From Phycisphaerae bacterium (lineage in GTDB: Bacteria > Planctomycetota > Phycisphaerae > Sedimentisphaerales > Anaerobacaceae), in contig JAGPGT010000004.1 of the NCBI GenBank assembly GCA_018055905.1, positions 11,940-48,317 of the forward strand: a stretch of 36,378 bases of DNA, written 5' to 3'. This document shows, piece by piece, positions 28,201 to 35,473 of the stretch. The notes under the pieces are model-generated. The model did no database searches. It saw only the letters and a list, made by a program, of their open reading frames with translations, and was not told where the DNA came from. How positions within the stretch are numbered: position 1 is the first letter of the stretch; each line of letters starts with the position of its first letter. The position numbers and the translations under genes were made by a program.

Positions 28201-28544
28201 TCGCCCACGTCGTCCCGCCCGAGCGTGGCTGTGAAGGTAAGCCGCTGGGGCACGCCGCCGGCGGCGGGCATCAGGTAGACCTCGGTGTTGCCGTCATACT
28301 GGCCGGTGAAGGCCAGCGTTTTGCCGTCCGGCGAGAACCGGGCGAACATCTCGAACCCGTCGTCGTTGGTCAGTTTGCGGGCGGTGCCGCCGGAGGAGGC
28401 GACGGTGTACAGATCGCCCGCGTAGGTGAAGACGATCTGGTCTTCGTGGATTGCAGGAAACCGCAGCAATCGGGCCTCGGTCGCCGCCAAGGCAGGGTGG
28501 ACACCGACAAGGAGGGCCGCACAGAGCGAAAACACGAGCTTCAT
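25269..28544 (-). CDS. Tricorn-like S41 protease with beta-propellers and PDZ domain, secreted
   Basis: 1091 residues with a signal peptide (about 1-20, cleavage near ALA-A) and GAGGA 7 nt before ATG. Residues about 25-680 form two beta-propellers with many SPDGK repeats (ARFSPDGKTLAFTG, TWTPDGKRILFRS, KWSPDGRWIAYVS, WSPDSKKILWAD). An acidic, Gln-rich insert (about 550-590, SDEVETQESQKKEAETEA) interrupts the second propeller. A core domain, a PDZ domain (about 800-890) and the tail-specific protease domain follow. His756 (NAGHAYVGGG) and the EFSASDGD motif (probable nucleophile Ser980), then RTWGGVIGI, are Tricorn-type. It should cut proteins or large peptides in the periplasm or outside. The convergent 87-nt gap to the islet shows only an imperfect hairpin. 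Confidence 0.9.
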   Translation of the reverse strand: MKLVFSLCAALLVGVHPALAATEARLLRFPAIHEDQIVFTYAGDLYTVASSGGTARKLTNDDGFEMFARFSPDGKTLAFTGQYDGNTEVYLMPAAGGVPQRLTFTATLGRDDVGDRMGPNNIVMTWTPDGKRILFRSRMRSFNDFLGRLYSVGLSGEIPDELPLPRGGFCSYSPDGKKLAYNRVFREFRTWKRYRGGMADDIWIYDFEAKTTENLTNNPAQDIIPMWSGDRIFFLSDRDENKRMNLFVYDIRSKETRQLTAFTEFDVKFPSLGPKAIVFENGGYLYRYDLQTEQAVKVNIFIEDDLQGGRGGLVNVANKVSNYEISPDGKRGLFGARGDVFTVPAKHGAIRNLTATPGVHERNSKWSPDGRWIAYVSDASGEDEIWVVPQDGRGAARQVTKDNAVYLYDLVWSPDSKKILWADKALRLRFVNVETGKITEVCKADKWEFSDYAWSPDSRWIVYAKPELNSMSKIYLYSLQDQTSHELTDGWYSSSDPIFSSDGKFVFFVSQRDFHPIYSSTEWNHAYQDMSRIYLIALAKSTPSPFEPKSDEVETQESQKKEAETEAASQDQTDKPKNHQTKEKSEPGPIQVDLDGIQDRIAALPIAVSSYRHLSSVDDLIYYLRHGQLCLYNLKEQKETELGQARGYEISADRKKMLVSVGDQYAILDLPKGKFEMKETLDLSTMEVQLDKRAEWRQIFNECWRQMRDFFHVPNLHGVDWPALRARYEPLVAFVNHRADLTYVIGEMISELNAGHAYVGGGESPQPKRIPMGLLGAELTRDAQSGYYQIVKILRGENWAKATRSPLTEIGVDVKEGDFLLAVDGHSTADVKNFYELLVNKAGRQVTLKVNSKPELEGSHETTVVPIDNEGNLYYYRWVQGNIEKVTKATDGKVGYVHVPDMGTTGLNEFVKHFYPQIRKKALIIDVRGNGGGNVSPMLIERLRREIAMIEFARNTAPTPEPEAMIYGPMVCLADEFSASDGDLFTYQFKHYKLGKVIGKRTWGGVIGIRGSLPLLDGGSLNKPEFSRYDVEGKRWIIEGEGVEPDIVVDNDPAQEYAGIDQQLNKAIEVILEELKTKEKEIPPLPPYPVK

Positions 28545-28660
28545 CCTGATTCCTCGCTATTACAGAACAACCTCGTTCGATCCTTCAAGCGTTCTTTCGC
28601 CACAAGCAGACGCCATCGTATTCGAACCCCCGCTCGAGGTCAATGTTTCTCACGGGTTTG

Positions 28661-29821
28661 TCATTGCGGTTGGCGGTCTGTGCGAACGTAGTGGGGTTCT
28701 TCCGGCTGGTTGTCGGGGTCGTACTGGGGACCGTACCGGGCCGCGGCTTCCCGTTGGATGTGGTCCATGATGGTGGCCATGTGGATCTGCGGATTGATCC
28801 GTTTGCGGGATTTGTCGCCGAACGCGACGCGGAGGATCTTGCCCTTTTCCCACTCGTGGGGCTCGATTTCATGTTTGAGCTGGAAACCGTATTCGCTCAG
28901 GACCTCCAGCGTCGGAACCGGATACGAGAGGGGTTCGGCGTTGGGACACCGCGACAGACTGGGCACGAGAGTCGGTGTCACGTACCCGTCGTCCAGTCCG
29001 ATGTCGAAGTTTCGCTTCTTCATGTCGAACAGCAGAACAAACGAGCCTGTGTACCACTGGCCTTTCATGGATTTGCTGGCCAAGCGGGCGTCCCGGGCCG
29101 ACGGCAGGATTCCGAGTTTCTTCATTTCCCGGTCGATGGCCAGGGTTACCGCTTTATTGTAGGAATGCTCCGGGTCCTGGAGCGCCTGCACCCCGATGAT
29201 CGTGCCCAGAAGGTTCGAGTACGAGTCTTCCCAACTGAATGCGGAATCGTATTCCACGGGAATCGCCATGCTCTTGTAGCCGTACCAGGTGGTGACCTCG
29301 TGCCAGGTTACCATCGTGAACGTCAGATACGGACCGATGGCCAGGGCCACTTTTTCTGCAATGGCGGACTTGTCCGTTTCACTGAGATAATCCCAGCCGG
29401 GCGGATAGGTGATTTCGACGTAGCTTCGGGACCGATCCACGGGCATTCGGCACGAGAACCCCCGATCTTTGCGCATGATGTGCTGGTAGCTCTTGGCGGA
29501 TAGATAGGCGGTCCAGTCGATGCCGATCCGCATGTGGACGACGTCGATGTGGCCGCCTTGGCAGGTGTAAACGATCCCGTTTTTCTCGAAGAACGGCCAG
29601 TAATAGTTGTGCGATCCCAGATCCCGTCCCAGGAAGGTCATGCCGGGAATAGCGGCGGCGTAGCCTCCGAACCGGGTCCGCGGCTGCGTGTTGAATCCGT
29701 AGAACACCACGCGATTAGCCGGGCCTGAGAGGGCTCGATCGGGCAATAACCCACACCCGGCCGTCGCCAGCGACAGCAGGCCCAGGATACACCCTAGTTT
29801 TCGTGTGGGGTACGCAGTCAT
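28661..29821 (-). CDS. DUF4056 domain lipoprotein
   Basis: 386 residues from ATG 29821; the frame extends 14 codons upstream to a TTG, but the hydrophobic signal begins only after this ATG. A lipoprotein signal is likely, with Cys23 in SLATAGC (the -3 residue is Thr, a weak lipobox). The mature part resembles DUF4056: an RFGGYAAAIPGMTFLGRDLG segment, VYTCQGGHIDVVHMRIGIDW, and HEVTTWYGYKSMAIPVEYDS near the middle, then SYSNLLGTIIG. The His and Glu residues in these segments could form a metal site (inference). Function is unknown. It has its own strong promoter and ends 116 nt before the Tricorn-like gene, so the two could be co-transcribed. Confidence 0.75.
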   Translation of the reverse strand: MTAYPTRKLGCILGLLSLATAGCGLLPDRALSGPANRVVFYGFNTQPRTRFGGYAAAIPGMTFLGRDLGSHNYYWPFFEKNGIVYTCQGGHIDVVHMRIGIDWTAYLSAKSYQHIMRKDRGFSCRMPVDRSRSYVEITYPPGWDYLSETDKSAIAEKVALAIGPYLTFTMVTWHEVTTWYGYKSMAIPVEYDSAFSWEDSYSNLLGTIIGVQALQDPEHSYNKAVTLAIDREMKKLGILPSARDARLASKSMKGQWYTGSFVLLFDMKKRNFDIGLDDGYVTPTLVPSLSRCPNAEPLSYPVPTLEVLSEYGFQLKHEIEPHEWEKGKILRVAFGDKSRKRINPQIHMATIMDHIQREAAARYGPQYDPDNQPEEPHYVRTDRQPQ

Positions 29822-29824
29822 GAT

Positions 29825-29837
29825 CGGACTGTGTCCG
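29825..29837 (-). other. Short hairpin next to the DUF4056 start codon
   Basis: On the minus strand CGGAC-ACA-GTCCG forms a perfect 5-bp stem with a 3-nt loop, ending 3 nt before the ATG. It occupies the place of the ribosome-binding site, and no Shine-Dalgarno sequence is seen there. It could reduce translation, or be chance. Confidence 0.35.
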
Positions 29838-29957
29838 TATTTCCGTCGTCGTTGTCCATACAAAGGCTTCAGACGTGTCCATACGCAGGGCTACGCCCTC
29901 GAGAAAGGAAAGCGTCGGGAATTGTTTTGTACCACCCCGATGCCCAATTCATGCTTC

Positions 29958-29987
29958 ATTATAGCATTGGGGGGTAGGGATTGTCAA
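29958..29987 (-). promoter_or_regulatory. Perfect-consensus sigma-70 promoter
   Basis: Read on the minus strand, TTGACA (29987-29982) and TATAAT (29963-29958) are separated by 18 nt. Both hexamers are exact consensus. Transcription would start near 29950 and run through a leader of about 130 nt to the DUF4056 lipoprotein gene. The site lies just 55 nt beyond the stop of the glycosyltransferase fusion gene. Confidence 0.72.
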
Positions 29988-30041
29988 GGCAACAGTGGCG
30001 TCGATCCCCGGAAAACCTTGTTTCTTGAGGGCCAGCACGAG

Positions 30042-32633
30042 TTATTTCGATCTCCAATCGCATTCGTGGGGCGGAGGCGGGCGATAGTCGCGGGCGATTC
30101 GATAATAGTATCGCACGGGTCTTTGGCGTACGGACACGGTCCGCTCTTCGATCCCGTCCAGTCTGGCCCAGCGGGGGATGTTCTGGCGTTCCAGGTTCGT
30201 GCGGTCCAGGCTGATCAGCAGGAGTGTCCAGCCGGCGTACCGGCGGGGCGGGAACCAGAATCCATACATCAATCCGCTGCCGCCGAAGAGATGTCGGCTC
30301 GATGTCAGTTCGACGCTCCCTTGCGTATGACGACGGTAGAACGCCAGTTCGCTGGCCAAGGCGTATTTGTCCATGCCGACGACCAGGGGGCGGACGCCCA
30401 GATCGGTTCGCAGTTGTTCTTCCAGCCGCTGCACATCGCGTCCAATCTCTTCCCACGCGATCGGCCAATTCCAATCTTGAACGACCGGGACGCCGGGAAG
30501 GCCGAGAGAAGCACAGTGCAGGAATCCCCCGAACACCAGAACGCACGCCACCAACGTCGGAGGCCAGAGCTGCCGGCTCAAGGCGTCCAGTGATGGTCGC
30601 ACCGCACAGGGGGGCGTCACGATCTGCCTGGCCAGGACCGGTAGCGCCGCCAGCCACAGAGGGCCCGTCCAGTTCATTCTCCCCTCTCGCGAAAGACTAA
30701 AGAGAACGAACACCGACAGCGGGACTATCGTGAAGACCGTCGTGAACAGACGTTTCGAGGAGAACACGGTTCGAAACGCATCCAGAAGGCCCAGCGGAGT
30801 GATCAGCAGGGCTATGGCCGCGACGAGCAAAGGAAGCCCGAACCGGCTCTGCCCGTCGAGGCGGTGGACACTTTGAAAGAGGAACGACGCCCATTCGTTC
30901 CGCAGGTTCCACGCGATCACAGGGCTCAGCAGCAGGCCCGCCAGAACCCCGGCCAGATAGGGTTGCGGACGACGAAGCCACCGTCGGCTGGGTCGGTCCA
31001 ACAGGATAAAGACCCCAGTCGCCGGGACCAGCAGGGCGATCGTGTATTTCGAGAGCATCCCCAAGCCGATGCAAATCCCGGCCCCCCACCAGGCCCTTGC
31101 CCGTCCAGCGGAGAGGGCGCGTTCCAGGAAGAACAAAGCCCCCGCCCAGCAGGCGGTCAGCGGGGCATCGGGTGTCATGAAGAACCCGAACAGGAAGAAG
31201 AAGGGCAGCACCGCGGTTAACATCGCGGCCGTCAGCGCGGTTCCTTTGCCATAGAGATTGCCGGTCAGGGCCAAGCAGAACCCCGCGGTGACGAACCAGC
31301 ACAGGAAGGCCCCGACGCGGACGCCCAGCTCCGTGTCGCCGACCAGGGCTGTTCCCGCAGCGATCAGCCAGGCCACCATCGGCGGATGGTCCAGATACCC
31401 CAGGGCCGGATGTTGGGCGTAGTTCCAATAATAGGCCTCCTCGGGCAACAGGTCCGGCAAGCCCAGATACGTCAGCCTCAGAAGAACCGAATAGCCGATC
31501 AGTCCGAGGGCCGCCAGACGCCAGGACAGCCCGTCGGAGCGGCCGTCCTCCCGTCGGAACACGAAGAACGCGCAGCCCAGATAAGTGACGATCGCGCCGG
31601 CCGACGCCGCGATCGACAACGCCACCAGTTCGGACCCACCGGCTCGTTCCGTCAACAAAGCCAGCACGCCGCCGCGCAGGAACAAAGCCATCAGGCAGGT
31701 TGTGACAAACCGCACCGGCTTCGTCCGGCCGGAAGGCCTGTGGTCCGACGGCGCGAACACCCAGTGAACGCACATCCCGTAGGTGAGCATCGCCACGATC
31801 GCAAAGCTGAGGATGTGGGACAGGCTCAAATCCAGGCCCCGGTCCCGCAGAATCGTGAACCCTCCCACGTCCACGACTAGGCCCGCCAGCCCCACCAGGG
31901 CGAATCGCCCCGCAGTGACTGGGGTCGCCGCGCCGCCGACCAGTGCGACGGTCCGACGAAGGTAGCAGGCCGCCTGTCGCAAGCTCATCTTGGACTGCCC
32001 GTGGAAGCGGTCGCCGAAGCAGATGGGGATCTCGCTGACGCGCAGGTCGCCTGGATGGCGAAGCAGGATCTCCAGGGCGATCTTGAATCCCTCCGCATCG
32101 TCGGCCACGCCCAGCAGCCTGTCGCGACGGATTGCGAAGAAGCCCGAGGTCGGGTCGTGCACGTCCGTCAGCGGCCAGACGACCGCGCCTGCGATGCGGG
32201 ACATCGCCCGCCGGGTCCAGGACCAGTGGGGAATTCGTCCCCCCTGGACATACCGGCTGCCGATGACCATGTCCTGAAGTCCCTCGAGCACCGGTCGCAC
32301 CAATTCGGGCGCCTGCTCGGGACTATGGCTCAGGTCGCCATCCATCACGAGGATTGTGTCGGCCCTCGCCCGGCCGGCGGCGGCCAGGACGTCTCCGGTC
32401 AATCCTCGGCCGCTTTGGGCCTTCACCAGCGTGACCGACGCCTTCGATTCCCACCGGCGGATTCTCTCTTGTGTGCCGTCGGTGGAGCCGCCGTCGGCGA
32501 ACAGGACCTCAATGGACAGATTCGCCCGGTCAAAGGCCGCAAACAGGCCGGTCAGCAGACAATCTACATTCTGCGCTTCGTCCAGTGTCGGCACGATGAC
32601 GGAGATATCAGGGGGTTTTCCCCGCTTATCCAT
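30042..32633 (-). CDS. GT2-GtrA-GT39 three-domain glycosyltransferase fusion
   Basis: 863 residues from ATG 32633; the frame continues 14 codons upstream but the family begins near DISVIVPTLDEAQNVD. Residues 1-235 are a GT2 domain like dolichyl/polyprenyl-phosphate mannose synthase, with ADGGSTDGT and the metal-binding DGD at 98-100. Residues about 243-362 are a GtrA-type four-helix membrane domain (FALVGLAGLVVDVGGFTILR to CAFFVFRR). Residues about 380 to the end are a multi-helix PMT/ArnT-like GT39/GT83 domain with EEAYYWNYAQHPALGYLDHP in its first loop. One chain would thus make a polyprenyl-phosphate sugar, help it cross the inner membrane, and use it outside on protein or lipid. This order of roles follows from the families; the sugar and acceptor are unknown. 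Confidence 0.88.
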   Translation of the reverse strand: MDKRGKPPDISVIVPTLDEAQNVDCLLTGLFAAFDRANLSIEVLFADGGSTDGTQERIRRWESKASVTLVKAQSGRGLTGDVLAAAGRARADTILVMDGDLSHSPEQAPELVRPVLEGLQDMVIGSRYVQGGRIPHWSWTRRAMSRIAGAVVWPLTDVHDPTSGFFAIRRDRLLGVADDAEGFKIALEILLRHPGDLRVSEIPICFGDRFHGQSKMSLRQAACYLRRTVALVGGAATPVTAGRFALVGLAGLVVDVGGFTILRDRGLDLSLSHILSFAIVAMLTYGMCVHWVFAPSDHRPSGRTKPVRFVTTCLMALFLRGGVLALLTERAGGSELVALSIAASAGAIVTYLGCAFFVFRREDGRSDGLSWRLAALGLIGYSVLLRLTYLGLPDLLPEEAYYWNYAQHPALGYLDHPPMVAWLIAAGTALVGDTELGVRVGAFLCWFVTAGFCLALTGNLYGKGTALTAAMLTAVLPFFFLFGFFMTPDAPLTACWAGALFFLERALSAGRARAWWGAGICIGLGMLSKYTIALLVPATGVFILLDRPSRRWLRRPQPYLAGVLAGLLLSPVIAWNLRNEWASFLFQSVHRLDGQSRFGLPLLVAAIALLITPLGLLDAFRTVFSSKRLFTTVFTIVPLSVFVLFSLSREGRMNWTGPLWLAALPVLARQIVTPPCAVRPSLDALSRQLWPPTLVACVLVFGGFLHCASLGLPGVPVVQDWNWPIAWEEIGRDVQRLEEQLRTDLGVRPLVVGMDKYALASELAFYRRHTQGSVELTSSRHLFGGSGLMYGFWFPPRRYAGWTLLLISLDRTNLERQNIPRWARLDGIEERTVSVRQRPVRYYYRIARDYRPPPPHECDWRSK

Positions 32634-32784
32634 AGGGACCCAGTCCTTCGGCAACCACCCGGCTCGCCCCCCCAAGGAGGCGGGTCGTACAAGAGCTTAT
32701 CGAGGGCGACCGGGGTCGGCAAGAGGCGGGATCGCCCCGGTGATCGCGACGCCGCGATGTTGTCTTTCGCAGGAAGATCCCCTC

Positions 32785-32813
32785 TTGCAACGGGACCGAA
32801 AAAATGGTATAAA
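32785..32813 (+). promoter_or_regulatory. Sigma-70 type promoter for the LamG-like/PA14 secreted protein
   Basis: TTGCAA (32785-32790) and TATAAA (32808-32813) are exactly 17 nt apart. They lie in an A-rich stretch within the 286-nt divergent gap 32634-32919. The transcript would have a leader of about 100 nt. Upstream in the gap an ATCGCG-ACGC-CGCGAT hairpin (32743-32758) is visible; I found no promoter for the glycosyltransferase gene on the other strand. Confidence 0.6.
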
Positions 32814-32908
32814 AAAGAAGGTTCATATCGGTATGCGGTTCAAGCATTGTGTGTGGAGGTTTTTCCGTGTAACAGGGCAGTTCCCTCGTCGTGTAAGTCT
32901 TTTTTTCT

Positions 32909-32913
32909 GGAGG
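32909..32913 (+). promoter_or_regulatory. Ribosome-binding site deciding start 32920
   Basis: GGAGG lies 6 nt before ATG 32920. The frame is open further upstream, with another ATG at 32833, but only the 32920 start has a good ribosome site and puts the signal peptide at the N-terminus. Confidence 0.7.
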
Positions 32914-32919
32914 CCTACT

Positions 32920-35406
32920 ATGCGTCGTGAGGTGAGAGTGTGGTCTTCTCTGGGGTTGGTGGCGATTCTCGCAGCACCTCTGTTCGGCCAATTGCCCGCC
33001 GGCTGGACCAGCCAGGATGTCGGAAATCCGGCCGCCGCCGGCCAAGCCCAGTACGATCCGGTCACGGAAACCTGGATCATCCGAGGCGGCGGCACAGGCA
33101 TTCGGTCCACTTCCGACCAATTCCAGTACACTTACAAAACTCTTTCCGGTGACGGCGAGCTCGTTGCCCGAGTCGTCAGTCTCGATCCGCCCCTGGCGGA
33201 TTGGGCCATGGCCGGCGTGATGCTTCGCGTGATGCTCACGCCCGGTTCGCCCTACATTTTCCAGGGCGTCAGTGCCAATACCGCAGGTCTCCAGCACGGC
33301 GTCACCTTCTGGGGCCGTCAGACGTTCGACGCACCTGCCGACCAGGTCAGTAGCGGGGCCACCGGCGCTCCCCACTGGGTCAAGGTCCAGCGGGCCGGCG
33401 ACACGTTCTCTGCCCACTCCTCGCCCGACGGCAAGACCTGGACCCAGCAGTACAGCACGACGGTTCCCGGCATCCCCAAGAACGTCTATATCGGCTACGT
33501 CGTCACTTCCGAGGTCGGCAGCCAGCGGGTCACCGCGGTGTTCGACCGGGGACCGGTCAAAGCGTGGAGCCCCGATCCCGCCGACGGCGCCAAGTACGTC
33601 GAAACGCCCCTGGTTCGCTGGACCGCCGGCGTCAACGCCATCGCCCACGACGTCTTCTTCGGGACTTCTGCCACCCTGGGACCCGACGACTACAGGGGCC
33701 GCCAGTCGCTGGACAATACGTCGTATCGCCATGGTCCCGGCCTGACCCCGGGGACGACCTACTATTGGCGAATCGACGAGGTCGCTTCGGACCACAAGAC
33801 GATTTTCCCGGGCGACGTCTGGTCGTTCAGCTCGGTCCCCGCAACGGCCTACTCGCCCCGGCCTTGGGACGGACTCGACGGGGTCGCCGTCGACGCGGAT
33901 CTGGTCTGGGTCTCGGGCTACATGGCCGTCTATCACAAGATCTATTTCGGGACCGATAAGGCCGCCGTCGAGGCCGGCGATCCGAGCGTGTTCAAGGGGG
34001 ATCAACTCGTGCCGTCGTTCGATCCCGGCCCGCTGGCCGAGAACACCACCTATTACTGGCGGATCGATGAGCAGGATGTCACTTGGACCGTGCACGCCGG
34101 TCCCGTCTGGAGCTTCAAGACCGTCGGTCCCGGTCTGGGCGTTCAGGCCGAGTACTTCGCAGGCGTGGAACTCGCCGGCAATCCGATCCTGACCGTCAAG
34201 GAGAACGCGATCGACCACAACTGGGGCAGTAACGAAGTGGCAGGGGGGCTCAAGGACAACGTCTCGGCCCGCTGGACCGCAGACCTCGAAGCGCCCTTCA
34301 CCGAGACGGTCCAGTTCATCACGACCTCCGACGACGGGGTGCGGCTCTGGCTCAACGGCAAGCTCCTCCTCGACAACTGGACTTCTCACAGCAGCGCCGA
34401 AGATATCGCGTCGGTCAACCTCGTCGCAGGCCAGTTTTATCGCCTGAAAATGGAGTGGTTCGAGAACGGCGGCAACGCCGTGGCCCAGTTGGCCTGGCAA
34501 AGCCCCTCGATCGCCCGGCAGATCATTCCGGCGGGCGTCCTGCAATGGCCGGTCCACGCGGTCGATCCCTATCCGGCCCATGCGTCCTCGAACGTTCCCC
34601 AGACGCCCCTTCTCCGTTGGGTCGCAGGCCCGTCCGCGACGCAGCACGATGTCTACTTCGGCGCCGACGCCAAGGCGGTGGCCGAAGCGGACCCGACCAC
34701 CGCAGGGATCTACCAGGGTCGTCAGGAGGTCGAGGTCGCGACGTTCGATCCCGGCCCGCTGGAGTGGAACACGACGTATTACTGGCGGGTGGACGAGGTG
34801 GAGCCAGGCCAGGCAGGGGGGACATGGACCGGTTCGGTCTGGAGGTTCACCACCGCTGATTTCCTTGTGGTCGACGATTTTGAAAGCTACACGGACGAGG
34901 AGGGCCGCCGCATCTACGAGGCCTGGCTCGATGACTATGCCGCCGGCGTTTGCGGTTCCACCGTCGGGTACATGAACGCTCCGTTTGCCGAGCAGAAGAT
35001 CGTCCACAGCGGCGCTCAATCCATGCCGTTGGACTACAACAACGTGTGTACGCCGCACTATTCCCAAATCGAGCGGGAGTTCTCGCCGGCTCAGAACTGG
35101 ACCGTCAATGACGTCAATACGCTGGTGCTCCATGTCCGAGGCCGAGCGGGCAATGTCGGCGCGCCGCTGTTCGTCGCGATCCAGGACAGCACAGGCAAGC
35201 TCGCAACGGTTCGCCATCCAGACTCCGCGATCGTTCAGACCCCCACGTGGACTGCGTGGAAGGTCCCGCTCAGCGAGTTCACGGCCGGCGGAGTGAACCT
35301 CACCAGGGTCAAGAAGGTCTTCCTCAGCGTGGGCAGCAGCGCCCAGCCGGCGCCGGGCAGCTCCGGCGTGATCTTCATCGACGATCTCTGGGTGGTCAAG
35401 CCGTAA
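32920..35406 (+). CDS. Large secreted LamG-like / FnIII-like / PA14 multidomain protein
   Basis: 828 residues with a signal peptide (about 1-23). Residues about 25-215 form a DUF1349/laminin-G-like beta-sandwich (LPAGWTSQDVGNPAAAGQAQ, WAMAGVMLRVML, HWVKVQRAGDTFSAHSSPDG). Three modules of about 95 residues contain the motif TTYYWR(I/V)DE preceded by H(D/K)(V/I)(F/Y)FGT or FGA; two precede and one follows a PA14 domain (about 406-535; VQAEYFAGVEL, TTSDDGVRLWLNGKLLLDNW). The last 180 residues start VVDDFESYTDEEGRRIYEAW and end FIDDLWVVKP, a beta-sandwich likely to bind sugars. No catalytic domain or sorting tail is seen. Such proteins are frequent in planctomycetes and probably bind extracellular polysaccharide. 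The modules share DNA identity (TTCGATCCCGGCCCGCTGG at 34018 and 34744), suggesting duplication. Confidence 0.8.
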   Translation: MRREVRVWSSLGLVAILAAPLFGQLPAGWTSQDVGNPAAAGQAQYDPVTETWIIRGGGTGIRSTSDQFQYTYKTLSGDGELVARVVSLDPPLADWAMAGVMLRVMLTPGSPYIFQGVSANTAGLQHGVTFWGRQTFDAPADQVSSGATGAPHWVKVQRAGDTFSAHSSPDGKTWTQQYSTTVPGIPKNVYIGYVVTSEVGSQRVTAVFDRGPVKAWSPDPADGAKYVETPLVRWTAGVNAIAHDVFFGTSATLGPDDYRGRQSLDNTSYRHGPGLTPGTTYYWRIDEVASDHKTIFPGDVWSFSSVPATAYSPRPWDGLDGVAVDADLVWVSGYMAVYHKIYFGTDKAAVEAGDPSVFKGDQLVPSFDPGPLAENTTYYWRIDEQDVTWTVHAGPVWSFKTVGPGLGVQAEYFAGVELAGNPILTVKENAIDHNWGSNEVAGGLKDNVSARWTADLEAPFTETVQFITTSDDGVRLWLNGKLLLDNWTSHSSAEDIASVNLVAGQFYRLKMEWFENGGNAVAQLAWQSPSIARQIIPAGVLQWPVHAVDPYPAHASSNVPQTPLLRWVAGPSATQHDVYFGADAKAVAEADPTTAGIYQGRQEVEVATFDPGPLEWNTTYYWRVDEVEPGQAGGTWTGSVWRFTTADFLVVDDFESYTDEEGRRIYEAWLDDYAAGVCGSTVGYMNAPFAEQKIVHSGAQSMPLDYNNVCTPHYSQIEREFSPAQNWTVNDVNTLVLHVRGRAGNVGAPLFVAIQDSTGKLATVRHPDSAIVQTPTWTAWKVPLSEFTAGGVNLTRVKKVFLSVGSSAQPAPGSSGVIFIDDLWVVKP

Positions 35407-35419
35407 CCGCAAAAGTGCC

Positions 35420-35437
35420 TGGGACGAATAGGACGGA
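35420..35437 (+). repeat. 9-bp tandem repeat TGGGACGAA-TAGGACGGA, second locus
   Basis: Two tandem nonamers lie in the 67-nt convergent gap after the PA14 protein gene. The second copy (35429-35437) is identical to the copy at 229-237. A GAGGG-GCC-CCCTC palindrome (35436-35448) follows directly; it lacks a T-tract, so I do not call a terminator. Confidence 0.45.
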
Positions 35438-35473
35438 GGGGCCCCCTCGGGCTCGGTGGCGTCCCGTGCGATC

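Noticed and set aside
32833-32919. Upstream ATG 32833 as the start of the LamG-like/PA14 protein.
   Set aside because: It would put 29 basic and aromatic residues before the signal peptide and has a poor ribosome site; ATG 32920 has GGAGG at 6 nt.
35436-35448. GAGGG-GCC-CCCTC palindrome as a terminator after the PA14 protein gene.
   Set aside because: Only a 5-bp stem and no T-run; it may belong to the local repeat instead.
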